DNA of 64,000 nucleotides from Bradyrhizobium sp. Ec3.3 (GCF_000472925.1 NZ_AXAS01000012.1:143362-207361), one strand, 5' to 3'. Shown: positions 17,239 through 25,761, counted from the stretch's first letter. A program made the numbers and translations. The notes: generated by a model from the sequence alone, not told the origin.

Positions 17239-18228
17239 CTATTCAATCACCTCGTCGGCGCGGGCGAGCAATGAGGCAGGAATTTCGAGGCCAAGCGCCT
17301 TTGCAGTCTTGAGGTTTATGAACAGATCAAACTTGGTGGGCTGTTCGACGGGCAGGTCGGCTGGCTTGGCACCCTTAAGGATTTTGTCCACGTAGGTAGC
17401 GCAGCGCCGGTTGAAATCATTGATGTCTGCTCCATAAGACATCAGTCCCCCGAGTTGCACAAACTCTTTACCCATAGCCATTATGGGGAGCCGATGCTCT
17501 GTTGCGAGATCAACAACGCGTCTTCGTTCGGTGTAGAGCATCGGACTCGGAAACACGAGAAGAGCCTCGGCGTGCTCTCCGGCAATTGAGGAAAATGCCC
17601 GAGGAAACTCGTCGGGGCCGTGCACAGCGACACGTCGCAGCTGTACTCCGAGGGTCCGTGCCGCCTCCTCTGCTTCCTTCATCATGTCGGTCATCGTGCG
17701 CTCGCCATATGCCCCGGGATGCCACAAGATCGCTATCTGCGAAATCGCGGGGAGCGCTTCCTTGAGCAAGGCCAAGCGCTTTGGGACAAGCTGCGGGCCG
17801 AGGAACGTCAAGCCGGTGATGTTCCCTCCGGGTCGCGCGAGACTGGCCACAAGCCCGTCTCCGACAGGATCACCCATCACAGGCACAACAATCGGGATGG
17901 TGGTGGTCACTCGTTGCACAGCACGGGCGGAAAGCGAGTTCGTTGCGACGATTAGATCGATGTTGAGACCGACAAGTTCGCTCGCCAAGGCTGGATACCG
18001 CTCAACCTTTGAGTTGGCCGCCCGGACCTCCACGATGATGTTTTGACCATCGATATAGCCGTGTTCGCGTAACCCTTGATAGAAGGCGTTGAGTCCCGCG
18101 CGTGTTTCGGGCATTTCAAGCGAGCCAGTCGTCAAGAACGCGACCCGCGGAATTTTCTTCTGAGCCTCCGCCGCGCGCGGCCAGATCGCAGCGCCAGCGA
18201 GCACCGTGATAAAGTCGCGTCGCTTCAT
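17239..18228 (-). CDS. ABC transporter substrate-binding protein (ABC_sub_bind / TrpX-like family)
   Basis: A 329-residue exported protein. The N-terminus MKRRDFITVLAGAAIWPRA has a Tat-like RRDF motif, a hydrophobic core and an A-x-A cleavage site before QKKIPR. The body has the family's LVGLNIDLIVATNSLSARAV, PIVVPVMGDPVGDGLVASLA and RPGGNITGL, and ends ...ADEVIE. Relatives bind amino acids or nucleoside-like ligands for ABC import, but rhizobial genomes hold many orphan copies. No permease or ATPase gene is nearby, so this is an orphan. ATG at 18228 is preceded by GGGGAG. It lies immediately inside the left inverted repeat. Confidence 0.9.
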   Translation of the reverse strand: MKRRDFITVLAGAAIWPRAAEAQKKIPRVAFLTTGSLEMPETRAGLNAFYQGLREHGYIDGQNIIVEVRAANSKVERYPALASELVGLNIDLIVATNSLSARAVQRVTTTIPIVVPVMGDPVGDGLVASLARPGGNITGLTFLGPQLVPKRLALLKEALPAISQIAILWHPGAYGERTMTDMMKEAEEAARTLGVQLRRVAVHGPDEFPRAFSSIAGEHAEALLVFPSPMLYTERRRVVDLATEHRLPIMAMGKEFVQLGGLMSYGADINDFNRRCATYVDKILKGAKPADLPVEQPTKFDLFINLKTAKALGLEIPASLLARADEVIE

Positions 18229-18406
18229 GCCAAACTCCCCGGCCGGGGCGACCAACAACCCGCTCAACGCAGCTTAACACATCGGAAAGCAGCAGGGACG
18301 GCCTCCAGCAAGGTTTTTGGAGCGGCCAGCTACTGGGCGATGTCTCTTGTGGGTGGTAACAAGGCGACATGCCGGGTTCGGTGCCGCGTGTCTGCTTTAC
18401 CACCCT

Positions 18407-18561
18407 GGCTGTGTGAAAACGCGAACTTTGGCGAACGGTGGAGAATCTACTTCTCAGATCACGCAGCACTAGAGCTCAGTATCGTCATCGTGGTCTCGGA
18501 AGCGGTGTAAGAAGGAATGCTTTTCTCCAAAGTTTGAGCGCCGTTGCGTTTTCACACAGCC
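18407..18561. mobile_element. MITE-like element with 16-bp terminal inverted repeats
   Basis: A 155-base non-coding element bounded by perfect 16-bp inverted ends (GGCTGTGTGAAAACGC). Ends of this kind resemble those of rhizobial insertion sequences, so a non-autonomous derivative is likely. No clear target-site duplication is visible at the edges. It fills most of the 320-base gap between the substrate-binding protein and the PDZ hydrolase. Confidence 0.7.
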
Positions 18562-18588
18562 GAGACCCGAAGCGGACCTCGCTATTTC

Positions 18589-19953
18589 TCAACCGCTTCG
18601 GCCTGCTTGGGCCACCAGCCAATCACCGACGACCGGTTCGACCGCTGCCTGGTAAGCCGGATGTCGAGCTGGCGTTAGATCCCACGCCCGCGGAGCCTTG
18701 AAGCTCGTCGCTTGGTCGGCAGCGTCAGTCAGGTAGTGATCCATGTGGTCGATAATCCGGAGCTCTCCGCGACCGGGGTGCGCGCGGTTGACGTCCTCTA
18801 GGATCGCTCGGCTGTCAGCCTCGCTGGTGATGAAATCCGCATTCCCGTAAACCACCAACACGGGTAGGTCGAGCGGGGCCCACAACGCCGGCAGGTTCAG
18901 GGCGGCGACGTTGCGCAAGTAGGCGTCTGAAGCCGGATACTTGATCATCGCGGCAGCGGCGGGCCGTTCAGCGAGCAGCGCTGCGCGTGGCTGACCATCG
19001 ATCAGCAGGCGATGCATCGCCCATTCCTTGAGCGCCATACGTTTGGCCACCTCCGCCGGGGCAATCCCCTCGAGTTCGAGCTGCCGGCGCACGTTGACGA
19101 GTTCGTACTCGAACCATGTGGTACCCACGCCTTGCATGACGACGATGCCTCTCACCGGCTCGCGTGCTGCGGCCATTGGGGCTTCTACGCTCCCAATGCT
19201 GTGGCCGAGGATAAAGACCCGCTCGGGGTCGACGTCGGCCCGTGCTTTGAGCATCTTCAGGCCGGCGATGTAACCGACGAGCTCGCCATCCAGATCGACC
19301 TCCTTGGCCGGAGGACCCTCGCTGTCGCCGACGCCGCTCTTCTCAACTCGCAGGGTGACGAAGCCGCGGCGAGTGAGGGCAGCGAGCAGGCGCCGGTATG
19401 GCTCGGCGACATCGTGATCTGGATCGAAGGAATAGTCGACGCTGTAAGTGCCGATGCCGCCGATCAGCAGCACAGCCGGTCGCCGGCCGACAGCAGGCGC
19501 TTGCGGCGAGGTCATGATGGTGCGCCGGAGTCCGGTCGGTGTCGCCACGGCGTCGTAGGTGAAATCAATGCCGGGAGCGGTCTCGAACGGTACGCCGTCG
19601 AGCTTGATGGCAAGTGTGAGAGGTTGGCCGGCGCGGCGCAGCTCCACAGGAACGGTGTCGCCGGCGCGGTGCACTCCGACCGCTCGCAAGAAGTCGTCAA
19701 CTGCGCCGAGCGGTTTACCGTCCACGGACACCACAACATCGCCCGAGACGACGCCGGCTTGGGCGGCTGGCGAGCCGGCGATCACGCGCTCGGCCAGCAC
19801 GCCGGGCCCAATCGAGTCGACGCCTGCCCGCAACGGCGAGGCCGTAATGCCTAGCAAGGCCCGCCGCCCAAGATCGAGACCCGACGCCGGGGCCCCCAAG
19901 GCCATAAATAGCAGGAGCGAGCCAAACAATCCGGTCAGGTGCTTACGGATCAC
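18589..19953 (-). CDS. Secreted alpha/beta hydrolase with N-terminal PDZ domain
   Basis: A 454-residue exported protein. Residues 1-24 form a signal peptide. Residues 35-118 are a PDZ domain (GPGVLAERVIAGSPAAQAGV, then GDVVVSVDGKPLG). Residues 150-450 are an alpha/beta hydrolase: oxyanion region VLLIGGIGTYSVDY, nucleophile Ser252 in GHSIGS, and a late IIDHMDHYL that supplies His. PDZ domains usually occur on proteases such as DegP, so linking one to a serine hydrolase suggests protein- or peptide-tethered substrate recognition in the periplasm; this is inference. The gene is inside the inverted-repeat-bounded segment. Confidence 0.85.
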   Translation of the reverse strand: MIRKHLTGLFGSLLLFMALGAPASGLDLGRRALLGITASPLRAGVDSIGPGVLAERVIAGSPAAQAGVVSGDVVVSVDGKPLGAVDDFLRAVGVHRAGDTVPVELRRAGQPLTLAIKLDGVPFETAPGIDFTYDAVATPTGLRRTIMTSPQAPAVGRRPAVLLIGGIGTYSVDYSFDPDHDVAEPYRRLLAALTRRGFVTLRVEKSGVGDSEGPPAKEVDLDGELVGYIAGLKMLKARADVDPERVFILGHSIGSVEAPMAAAREPVRGIVVMQGVGTTWFEYELVNVRRQLELEGIAPAEVAKRMALKEWAMHRLLIDGQPRAALLAERPAAAAMIKYPASDAYLRNVAALNLPALWAPLDLPVLVVYGNADFITSEADSRAILEDVNRAHPGRGELRIIDHMDHYLTDAADQATSFKAPRAWDLTPARHPAYQAAVEPVVGDWLVAQAGRSG

Positions 19954-20265
19954 GTCGACCTCCTCGCAGAAGCAGTTTGGAGCGTGGCAGCATATGGAGG
20001 ATACGCAGTTGTCGCAATCGCTGCAGCGTCAGCTTCTGGCCCCTCGCGTCATTTGCTGCTTCTGCACAAATGCGGGCGGGGACCGAAGCGAACATCGATT
20101 GGTAGCGAGAACTGCCCGGCTCAGTCGCGAGTGACCCAACTGAGACATGTGCGCCGCAGGATTGTTGCGATGCAGAGCACGTGGATATAAAAAAGGACTA
20201 CGGCGGCAAGATCGTCCGCAACGCCAACGGCGCGACGCCCCTCCCAGCATCCGGTACCTAATCGC
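19954..20265. other. Intergenic gap without a recognisable gene
   Basis: About 312 bases between divergent genes. There is no open frame with convincing codon use; the stretch has the look of decayed intergenic repeat sequence (for example agcgtcagcttctggcccc) and should hold the promoters of the PDZ hydrolase and the DUF2867 gene. Confidence 0.5.
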
Positions 20266-20805
20266 ATGACCAAAGCGCGCGCCGTGCCCATGCCCAGCAA
20301 CAGCGTGCTTGCGCCGCTTTACGCGGGCGCGGACCTTTTGGACGCCTTTGCAATTCCACTGCCGGCGGGGGCCAGCGATGATCTAGAGGTGCTGGCACGC
20401 GCCGCGCTCGAGCGACAGGCGTGGTGGATTCGTGCGCTCACTCGTGTTCGCGATGTGGTGATGGCGACAGTCGCCGTCAAATCGTCGCGCGCCGTCGGTC
20501 TTGCCGCAGCGGCGCGTGGGCCGGTTATCGGCTTCTTCCCGGTGCTGTCAAAGAGCGCGACGGAGTTGGTAGTGGGCGCGGATGACTGGCATCTCGACTT
20601 CCGCGTCACCATCCAACTTCGCGCCGATGCAGCAAATGGGCGCGAGCTGGTCGCGGGTACCGTGGTGCATTGCCATAACCGACTGGGGCGTATCTATCTT
20701 ACGACGATAGCACCGTTTCATCGCGTGATTGTGCGGGCCAGTTTAGAACAGGCGGCAAGAGCAATGAAGATTTCAGCATGCTTTGGTGGTCGCGACTGGC
20801 TGTAG
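20266..20805 (+). CDS. DUF2867 family protein
   Basis: A 179-residue soluble protein. The pattern of a hydrophobic N-terminal region (VLAPLYAGADLLDAFAIPLP), then GFFPVLSKSATELVVGADDW, FRVTIQL and VVHCHNRLGRIYLTTIAPFH is that of DUF2867, a family related to SRPBCC-like folds often found in regulators or NAD-binding proteins. No enzymatic residues can be assigned. It is in the inverted-repeat-bounded segment. Confidence 0.82.
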   Translation: MTKARAVPMPSNSVLAPLYAGADLLDAFAIPLPAGASDDLEVLARAALERQAWWIRALTRVRDVVMATVAVKSSRAVGLAAAARGPVIGFFPVLSKSATELVVGADDWHLDFRVTIQLRADAANGRELVAGTVVHCHNRLGRIYLTTIAPFHRVIVRASLEQAARAMKISACFGGRDWL

Positions 20806-20957
20806 TCGGCCATTAGACGCCTACGACCCACTGCTGGGACGCTCGTGATTTCTGTCACAGATTGAGAAACCGCCCTCCGATATCAACACGAGCAGTGGAG
20901 GAACTGGCGTGCTTTGAGCCAGACGTTGTTCACATGAGAGGGGAGGAAGATCACGTC

Positions 20958-21020
20958 ATGCCAGCATTGATTATCGGAGTGTTTCTCGTTGCTGCGTTCG
21001 CGATCAGTAGGCTCGTTTAG
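20958..21020 (+). CDS. Possible 20-residue membrane microprotein
   Basis: The frame MPALIIGVFLVAAFAISRLV is almost entirely one membrane helix and is preceded by a strong GGGAGGAAGA ribosome site about 7 nt before the ATG. Small single-helix proteins are easily missed by gene finders. The length is so short that chance cannot be excluded. Apart from this, the 352-base gap 20806-21157 shows no gene. Confidence 0.35.
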   Translation: MPALIIGVFLVAAFAISRLV

Positions 21021-21157
21021 TAAATTGAAGTTTGCTCCTCGAAGTCTTTCAAAGCACGCTGCGCATGGTGAGACGCATCACAGATTGAATAGCAAGGCCG
21101 CGCCTATTCTTCGCCATAAAGGGAATGGTCCCTCAGATAGTAGCAGGAGCATTCAAT

Positions 21158-21349
21158 ATGGGAGAGATTATTCGATTTGTCTCAAAGTCTGAGCGCGAGC
21201 AAGCCCGCTTAGTTCGAGAAGCCCTTGCGATATATGACAGCATCTTCCCGGCGGCTGATCCGGTCAGGGAGCAGCATGACAAGGCATCGATAAGTCATAC
21301 GGTCAGCGGCACCAAAGCCCATCGCAGCGACGGGGGTCCCCTGTCGTGA
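21158..21349 (+). CDS. Small hypothetical protein, first of a coupled pair
   Basis: A 63-residue soluble protein (MGEIIRFVSKSEREQARLVR, then EALAIYDSIFPAADPVREQ). I recall similar proteins repeated in Bradyrhizobium genomes; no function is known. The ATG has AGGAG upstream. Its TGA overlaps the GTG start of the next gene as GTGA, so the two are translationally coupled. Confidence 0.65.
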   Translation: MGEIIRFVSKSEREQARLVREALAIYDSIFPAADPVREQHDKASISHTVSGTKAHRSDGGPLS

Positions 21350-21555
21350 TCAAGGTCATCGCCGTGCTCTGCAGTCTCTCTTCTCCGACAGATTGCCACG
21401 AGCAGATCGTCACCACCTCGGACTTCGCCGACATCTCGATGCAGTCCTGCCTGATGGGGGCGCCACAGCTCGCCGAGTGGATGAACCAGCATCCGGCAGA
21501 GCGCCTGGCGGCATGGCGCTGCGTGATTGGTAACCAGGATCGCAGGGGAGCTTAG
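21346..21555 (+). CDS. Small hypothetical protein, second of a coupled pair
   Basis: A 69-residue protein (start GTG) with three Cys (LCSLSSPTDCHEQ and MQSCLMGAPQLAEWMNQHPA, plus AWRCVIG). The N-terminus VIKVIAVLCSL is hydrophobic and could be a weak signal or the first strand. Its pairing with the 63-residue gene through a GTGA overlap is the main clue that both are real. Function unknown. Confidence 0.65.
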   Translation: MIKVIAVLCSLSSPTDCHEQIVTTSDFADISMQSCLMGAPQLAEWMNQHPAERLAAWRCVIGNQDRRGA

Positions 21556-21672
21556 GGTGGGAAGCAGCCTCCCCATTTGAACCGCTTAACCACGACCGCT
21601 GCGGTTCCTGACTGGGACCGTTCAATGGCCATCATCGGGTAAGTTCTTGTTTGCGGAGCATGAGTCCGGAAG

Positions 21673-21769
21673 TGGCCCATCGGCAACGTGTCCGCACGCC
21701 GCGTCGAGGTCCGGTCAGTGGGTTACAGCGGACCAGATTTGCTCACACTGAGTTCGTCGCATTTTGACC
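21673..21769. repeat. Right arm of 97-bp inverted repeat flanking a 4.6-kb segment
   Basis: Reverse complement matches 17127-17223 at 94 of 97 positions; the three differences are single substitutions. The match stops sharply at both ends. The rest of 21556-21884 contains a FixK2-like box and no gene. Confidence 0.9.
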
Positions 21770-21811
21770 CCATCTCGGACATTGGAACCGGACCAACTAA
21801 AAGCTGGCGCG

Positions 21812-21825
21812 TTGATTTAGGTCAA
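21812..21825. promoter_or_regulatory. FixK2/FNR-like box upstream of arylsulfatase
   Basis: TTGATTTAGGTCAA matches TTGA-N6-TCAA and ends 59 nt before the preferred arylsulfatase start, just outside the right inverted-repeat arm. Confidence 0.5.
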
Positions 21826-21884
21826 ATGGTGTCATCCTGGCGATGACACGCTCTGGCAGGCCTTACCGCAATGGAGTGCTGGAC

Positions 21885-24335
21885 ATGAGCATCCATCGCA
21901 GCGTACTTGCGGTCGCAGCAACTTTTTTCGCCCTCGGTTGCGTCTCAACATCAGCTCAGCAGGTCACCGGCGTTCCAGGATCGCCCAGTGCCACCACCAC
22001 GATAGACGGCAACCAGCTCCCGCCGCCCGACCCGAAATTCGGCGGGGTGATCAAGGAGAGTGCCTCGGAGTCGAAGCCTTGGTGGCCGCCGCGCGTCGTG
22101 CCTCCCAAGGGTGCGCCCAACGTGCTGCTGATCATGACCGATGACCAGGGCTTTGGGGCACCCGGCACCTTTGGCGGTGTCATACCCACTCCAACCATGG
22201 ATCGCATCGCGCAGGCCGGACTGCGCTACACCAACTTCCACTCGACGTCGCTTTGCTCGCCGACGCGGGCCGCGATTATCACGGGACGCAACCATCACTC
22301 GGTGGGCTTCGGCGTCGTTGGCGAAATCGCAACAGGTTTCCCAGGTTACGACTCGATCATTCCGATCGAGAAAGGCACGATCGGCACCATCTTGAAGGCG
22401 AACGGGTATGCGACCTCGTGGTTCGGCAAGGACCACAACACACCCTTCTATCAGGCGAGCCAGGCAGGGCCGTTCGATCAATGGCCGAATGGTATGGGCT
22501 TCGACTATTTCTACGGTTTTGTCGGTGGCGATGCGAGCCAGTGGCAGCCGAACCTGTTCCGCAATACGACGGCCATCTACCCCTTCCTCAACAATCCCGG
22601 GTGGAACCTGGAGACGGCGATGGCCGACGAGGCGATCCAGCACATTAAGCAACTCAAGGAGATTGCTCCGGGCAAGCCCTGGTTCGTCTACTACGTGCCG
22701 GGCGCGACCCATGCGCCTCATCACCCGACTGCTGAGTGGGTGAAGAAGATCAGCGACATGCATCTCTTCGACGAGGGCTGGAATAAGGTCCGCGAGAAAA
22801 TCTTTGCCAATCAGAAGCGGCTGGGGATCATGCCCGAGAATGCCAAGCTGACCCCCTGGCCGAAAGATTTGCCTGAATGGGACTCCCTGAGCTGGGACGA
22901 GAAGAAGCTCTTCATCAAGCAAGCGGACGTCTATGGAGCCTATCTCGCCTACGCCGACCATGAGATCGGACGGGTCGTCCAGGCCGTCGAAGACCTCGGT
23001 GAACTCGACAACACCTTGATTATCTACATCGGCGGCGACAACGGCGCGAGTGCCGAGGGCATGCTCAACGGAACGCCGAATGAATTCACGACTTTCAACG
23101 GCATTGCCGTTCCGGTGAAGGATCAGTTCCTCTGGTATCCGTTCTGGGGATCGGAGCGGACGTTCCCGCATTACGCGGCTGAATGGGCCTGGGCGATGGA
23201 CACGCCCTTCAAGTGGGTGAAGCAGGTGGCATCACACTTCGGCGGGACGGCTCAGGGCGTGGTCATGTCCTGGCCCGGCCACATCACGGATTTGGGCGGG
23301 ATCCGCCGCCAGTTCCATCACGTCATTGACGTCGTGCCGACCATCCTCGAGGCGACCGGCATTCCGCAACCCGACACCCTCAACGGGATCAAGCAGATTC
23401 CGATTGAAGGCGTGAGCATGGCGTACGCGTGGGACAATGCGAACGCCGCCGCACCCACCCGGCACACCACGCAATATTTCGAGATGCTCGGCAATCGCGC
23501 CATCTATCAGGACGGATGGGTGGCCACCACGACGCCTGCGACGCTCCCGTGGGAGCTGAGCACCAAGACGCCACCGAACGTGATCACCGGATACAATTGG
23601 GAGCTCTACAACGTCCAGGAGGATCCGACGCAGTCTAATGACCTTGCTACCAAGATGCCGGACAAGCTCAAGCAGATGCAGGATGCCTTCTACGCCGAGG
23701 CGAAGAAGTACAACGTGCTGCCGCTCGACAACACAACGCTTACTCGCTGGAACACGCCTCGTCCGAGCCTCACGGCAGGACGCACGGTCTTTACCTATTC
23801 GGGCGAACTGATCGGCACGCCGGCCAGCGCAGCGCCCAACATCCTAGACAAGAGCTACACCATCACTGCCGAAGTCGACATCCCCGAGGGTGGCGCGGAG
23901 GGTATGATCGTCACGCAGGGCGGACGCTTCGGCGGCTACGGCCTTTTCCTGAGCAAAGGCGAGTTCGGATTTGATCGCGGCAGGGTGGTGTTCTTGTACA
24001 ACCTGCTCGATCTCAAGCGCACGATGTGGGAGGGGCCTGAATTGACCGCTGGCAAACACACCATCGTGTTCGATTTCAAATCCGCTGAGCCAGGTTTGGG
24101 CAAGGGCGGTACCGGCGTGCTATCTGTCGATGGCAAGGAAGTGGCCCGGAATTCGATGGAGCACACCACCCCGATCACCTTCCCCGAGGATGAAAGCTTC
24201 GACATCGGCCAGGACACGCGGACCGGATTGGCACTGATCGAGTATCGCTACGATCCTCCGTTCAAGTTCACCGGCAAGATCAACAAGCTGACGTTCAAGC
24301 TTGAACCGGAGCCGCAAACGCAGGGTAAGAATTAG
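21885..24335 (+). CDS. Exported arylsulfatase
   Basis: An 816-residue sulfatase. A signal peptide (SVLAVAATFFALGCVSTSAQ) precedes the catalytic domain. Metal-binding Asp pair is in LLIMTDDQGFG; the formylglycine site is CSPTRAAIITGRN (C-x-P-x-R), so the Cys needs conversion by a formylglycine-generating enzyme. Further ligands are in YIGGDNGASAEG. The last 200 residues form a beta-sandwich-like domain (TITAEVDIPEGGAEGMIV). It hydrolyses sulfate esters, probably for sulfur acquisition. ATG at 21885 gives the cleanest signal peptide; an in-frame ATG at 21843 would add 14 residues. No sulfatase-modifying gene is adjacent. Confidence 0.93.
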   Translation: MSIHRSVLAVAATFFALGCVSTSAQQVTGVPGSPSATTTIDGNQLPPPDPKFGGVIKESASESKPWWPPRVVPPKGAPNVLLIMTDDQGFGAPGTFGGVIPTPTMDRIAQAGLRYTNFHSTSLCSPTRAAIITGRNHHSVGFGVVGEIATGFPGYDSIIPIEKGTIGTILKANGYATSWFGKDHNTPFYQASQAGPFDQWPNGMGFDYFYGFVGGDASQWQPNLFRNTTAIYPFLNNPGWNLETAMADEAIQHIKQLKEIAPGKPWFVYYVPGATHAPHHPTAEWVKKISDMHLFDEGWNKVREKIFANQKRLGIMPENAKLTPWPKDLPEWDSLSWDEKKLFIKQADVYGAYLAYADHEIGRVVQAVEDLGELDNTLIIYIGGDNGASAEGMLNGTPNEFTTFNGIAVPVKDQFLWYPFWGSERTFPHYAAEWAWAMDTPFKWVKQVASHFGGTAQGVVMSWPGHITDLGGIRRQFHHVIDVVPTILEATGIPQPDTLNGIKQIPIEGVSMAYAWDNANAAAPTRHTTQYFEMLGNRAIYQDGWVATTTPATLPWELSTKTPPNVITGYNWELYNVQEDPTQSNDLATKMPDKLKQMQDAFYAEAKKYNVLPLDNTTLTRWNTPRPSLTAGRTVFTYSGELIGTPASAAPNILDKSYTITAEVDIPEGGAEGMIVTQGGRFGGYGLFLSKGEFGFDRGRVVFLYNLLDLKRTMWEGPELTAGKHTIVFDFKSAEPGLGKGGTGVLSVDGKEVARNSMEHTTPITFPEDESFDIGQDTRTGLALIEYRYDPPFKFTGKINKLTFKLEPEPQTQGKN

Positions 24336-24370
24336 CAACTTATCGCAAGCGCGATTAATGCAATGGCGCG

Positions 24371-24712
24371 ATGAAAAAGATCCTGGTTTTCGCTGCTGTC
24401 GCCGAGGCTGCCACAGGATTGGCATTGCTACTTGCTCCGTCTCTGGTGGGCCAGATGTTGCTCGGTCAACAACTTGCCGGGGTTGCAGTACCGATAGCGC
24501 GGGTCACCGGCATCGCCCTGATTGCTCTAGGAATAGCTTGCTGGCCAGCCACGCCACTCGTCGGGATGCTCGCGTATAGCTCAATCGTAACGCTGTATTT
24601 GGGTTACGTCGCTCTCGCGGGCGAGTTTGTGGGGGTGCTTCTTTGGCCCGCCGTCGTGTTTCATGCAGTCCTGTCGATCCTTCTTGGTCGGGCTCGGTTT
24701 GCCCCAAACTAG
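24371..24712 (+). CDS. Small hypothetical membrane protein
   Basis: A 113-residue protein with four predicted membrane helices (KILVFAAVAEAATGLALLL, VPIARVTGIALIALGIACW, MLAYSSIVTLYLGYVAL and GVLLWPAVVFHAVLSILLG). It begins 35 nt after the arylsulfatase stop and may be cotranscribed. No family name is recognised. Confidence 0.75.
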   Translation: MKKILVFAAVAEAATGLALLLAPSLVGQMLLGQQLAGVAVPIARVTGIALIALGIACWPATPLVGMLAYSSIVTLYLGYVALAGEFVGVLLWPAVVFHAVLSILLGRARFAPN

Positions 24713-24770
24713 AGATGCCCAAGATCGGGTAGTTTCGATATGTCGGCTTGCGCCCCAAGCGGCGCTTGAG

Positions 24771-24813
24771 GGATGTCTGCTATTCCGCCGCTATCAGCGG
24801 ATAAGCAGACATC
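24771..24813. repeat. Intergenic hairpin between convergent genes
   Basis: The arms ggatgtctgc and gcagacatcc, with an inner ccgc/gcgg stem, form a long imperfect hairpin. It lies between two convergent genes and could block read-through, although no T-run follows. Confidence 0.6.
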
Positions 24814-24908
24814 CAGCCAACCGACCGGCGGTGACGCGACTGTATTTGGCCGCCAACGCCGACGCGAGCCGTCAACCTCCTTGTCAGAAGCCTGCGGATG
24901 TTACGCTG

Positions 24909-25385
24909 TTATGTGCCGGGAGTTTTAACGACCAGCTTGATGTTTAACAGGGTGACTCCCTTGAACGGGTTCGGCGCGCTTTCGATCGTTCCTGTGCCCG
25001 TAGCGTTCGCATAGGCACCTGTACCCGAAAGGATCGTATACTCGCCCTTTGACTTGCCGTCCTTAGCCGAGCCGCTGTAACGCGCCGTGATCGAACCCTC
25101 CTCGAACGTGTAAGTGCTATAGCCGAAGAAGGAGCCCGAGCCTTTGAGCATGTCCGAGGTATTCACGAACTCTTTCACCCCGATACGGCCGTCATTGAAG
25201 ACGGCGACGCCAAACAATTTGCCCGACGCAACCGTCTGTCCCTCGACGTTTGCGACCTCTAAGACCTTGACGTCGATCGGCTTAGTGACGAGTTTGAACT
25301 CAAGGACCTCCTCACCCGCGAAGGCGTTCGAAGCTGCGGCGGCAAGCGCGGCTGATAAGAAATAGGAAGCGTAGCGTATTCGCAT
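24909..25385 (-). CDS. Secreted small beta-barrel-like hypothetical protein
   Basis: A 158-residue exported protein: signal peptide ASYFLSAALAAAASNAFAG, then a beta-rich body (KLFGVAVFNDGRIG, GYSTYTFEEGSITARYSG, GEYTILSGTGAYANATGTGT). The glycine-rich GTGAYANATGTG segment and overall length resemble the allene-oxide-cyclase/dirigent-like barrel fold seen in bacterial secreted proteins. That resemblance is structural guesswork; function unknown. GGGAGG precedes the ATG by about 6 nt. Confidence 0.75.
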   Translation of the reverse strand: MRIRYASYFLSAALAAAASNAFAGEEVLEFKLVTKPIDVKVLEVANVEGQTVASGKLFGVAVFNDGRIGVKEFVNTSDMLKGSGSFFGYSTYTFEEGSITARYSGSAKDGKSKGEYTILSGTGAYANATGTGTIESAPNPFKGVTLLNIKLVVKTPGT

Positions 25386-25761
25386 GATCTTCCCTCCAAA
25401 TTAACTGAAAAAGATAGTGTCCCGCTCTGGCGGGAAGTCGATTACTAGCACAACCCAAAATGGCTTTGGGCCAAAACATCGGACAGTCATCTTGACGCGA
25501 TAAGTTATCTCGCGGCTACCTTATCATCCAAGGCGCACCGCATCCAAAGGCTATCGCTGCGATCAATCGACTCAACATCATGTGCGTTAGTTCCTTGCTC
25601 ATCGCTTTCGCAGGGACACGTGTCGCCGAGCGCGCCGAGCAAAAAAGCTTGGACAATGAAACAAAGCCTGGTGGCTCATTCCACTCGTCCGCCTTGGCAA
25701 GACAGGCGGATGCGATCTCGCGTCGGACCTGATCGACGACGGCGTCGCACGCCCCAGCCTT
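25386..25761. other. Gap downstream of the DUF6745 gene with in-frame open extension
   Basis: The reading frame of the DUF6745 gene stays open for 81 codons past its TGA (25762-25764) to a TAG at 25516-25518, with a protein-like sequence including AKADEWNEPPGFVSLSKLFC. It may be a decayed C-terminus or chance. A perfect 6-bp hairpin (tcccgc/gcggga) lies at 25420-25435. No independent gene is convincing. Confidence 0.4.

Noticed and set aside
17127..21769. The inverted-repeat segment as a classical composite transposon
   Set aside because: The arms are only 97 bp, do not encode a transposase and no transposase lies between them.
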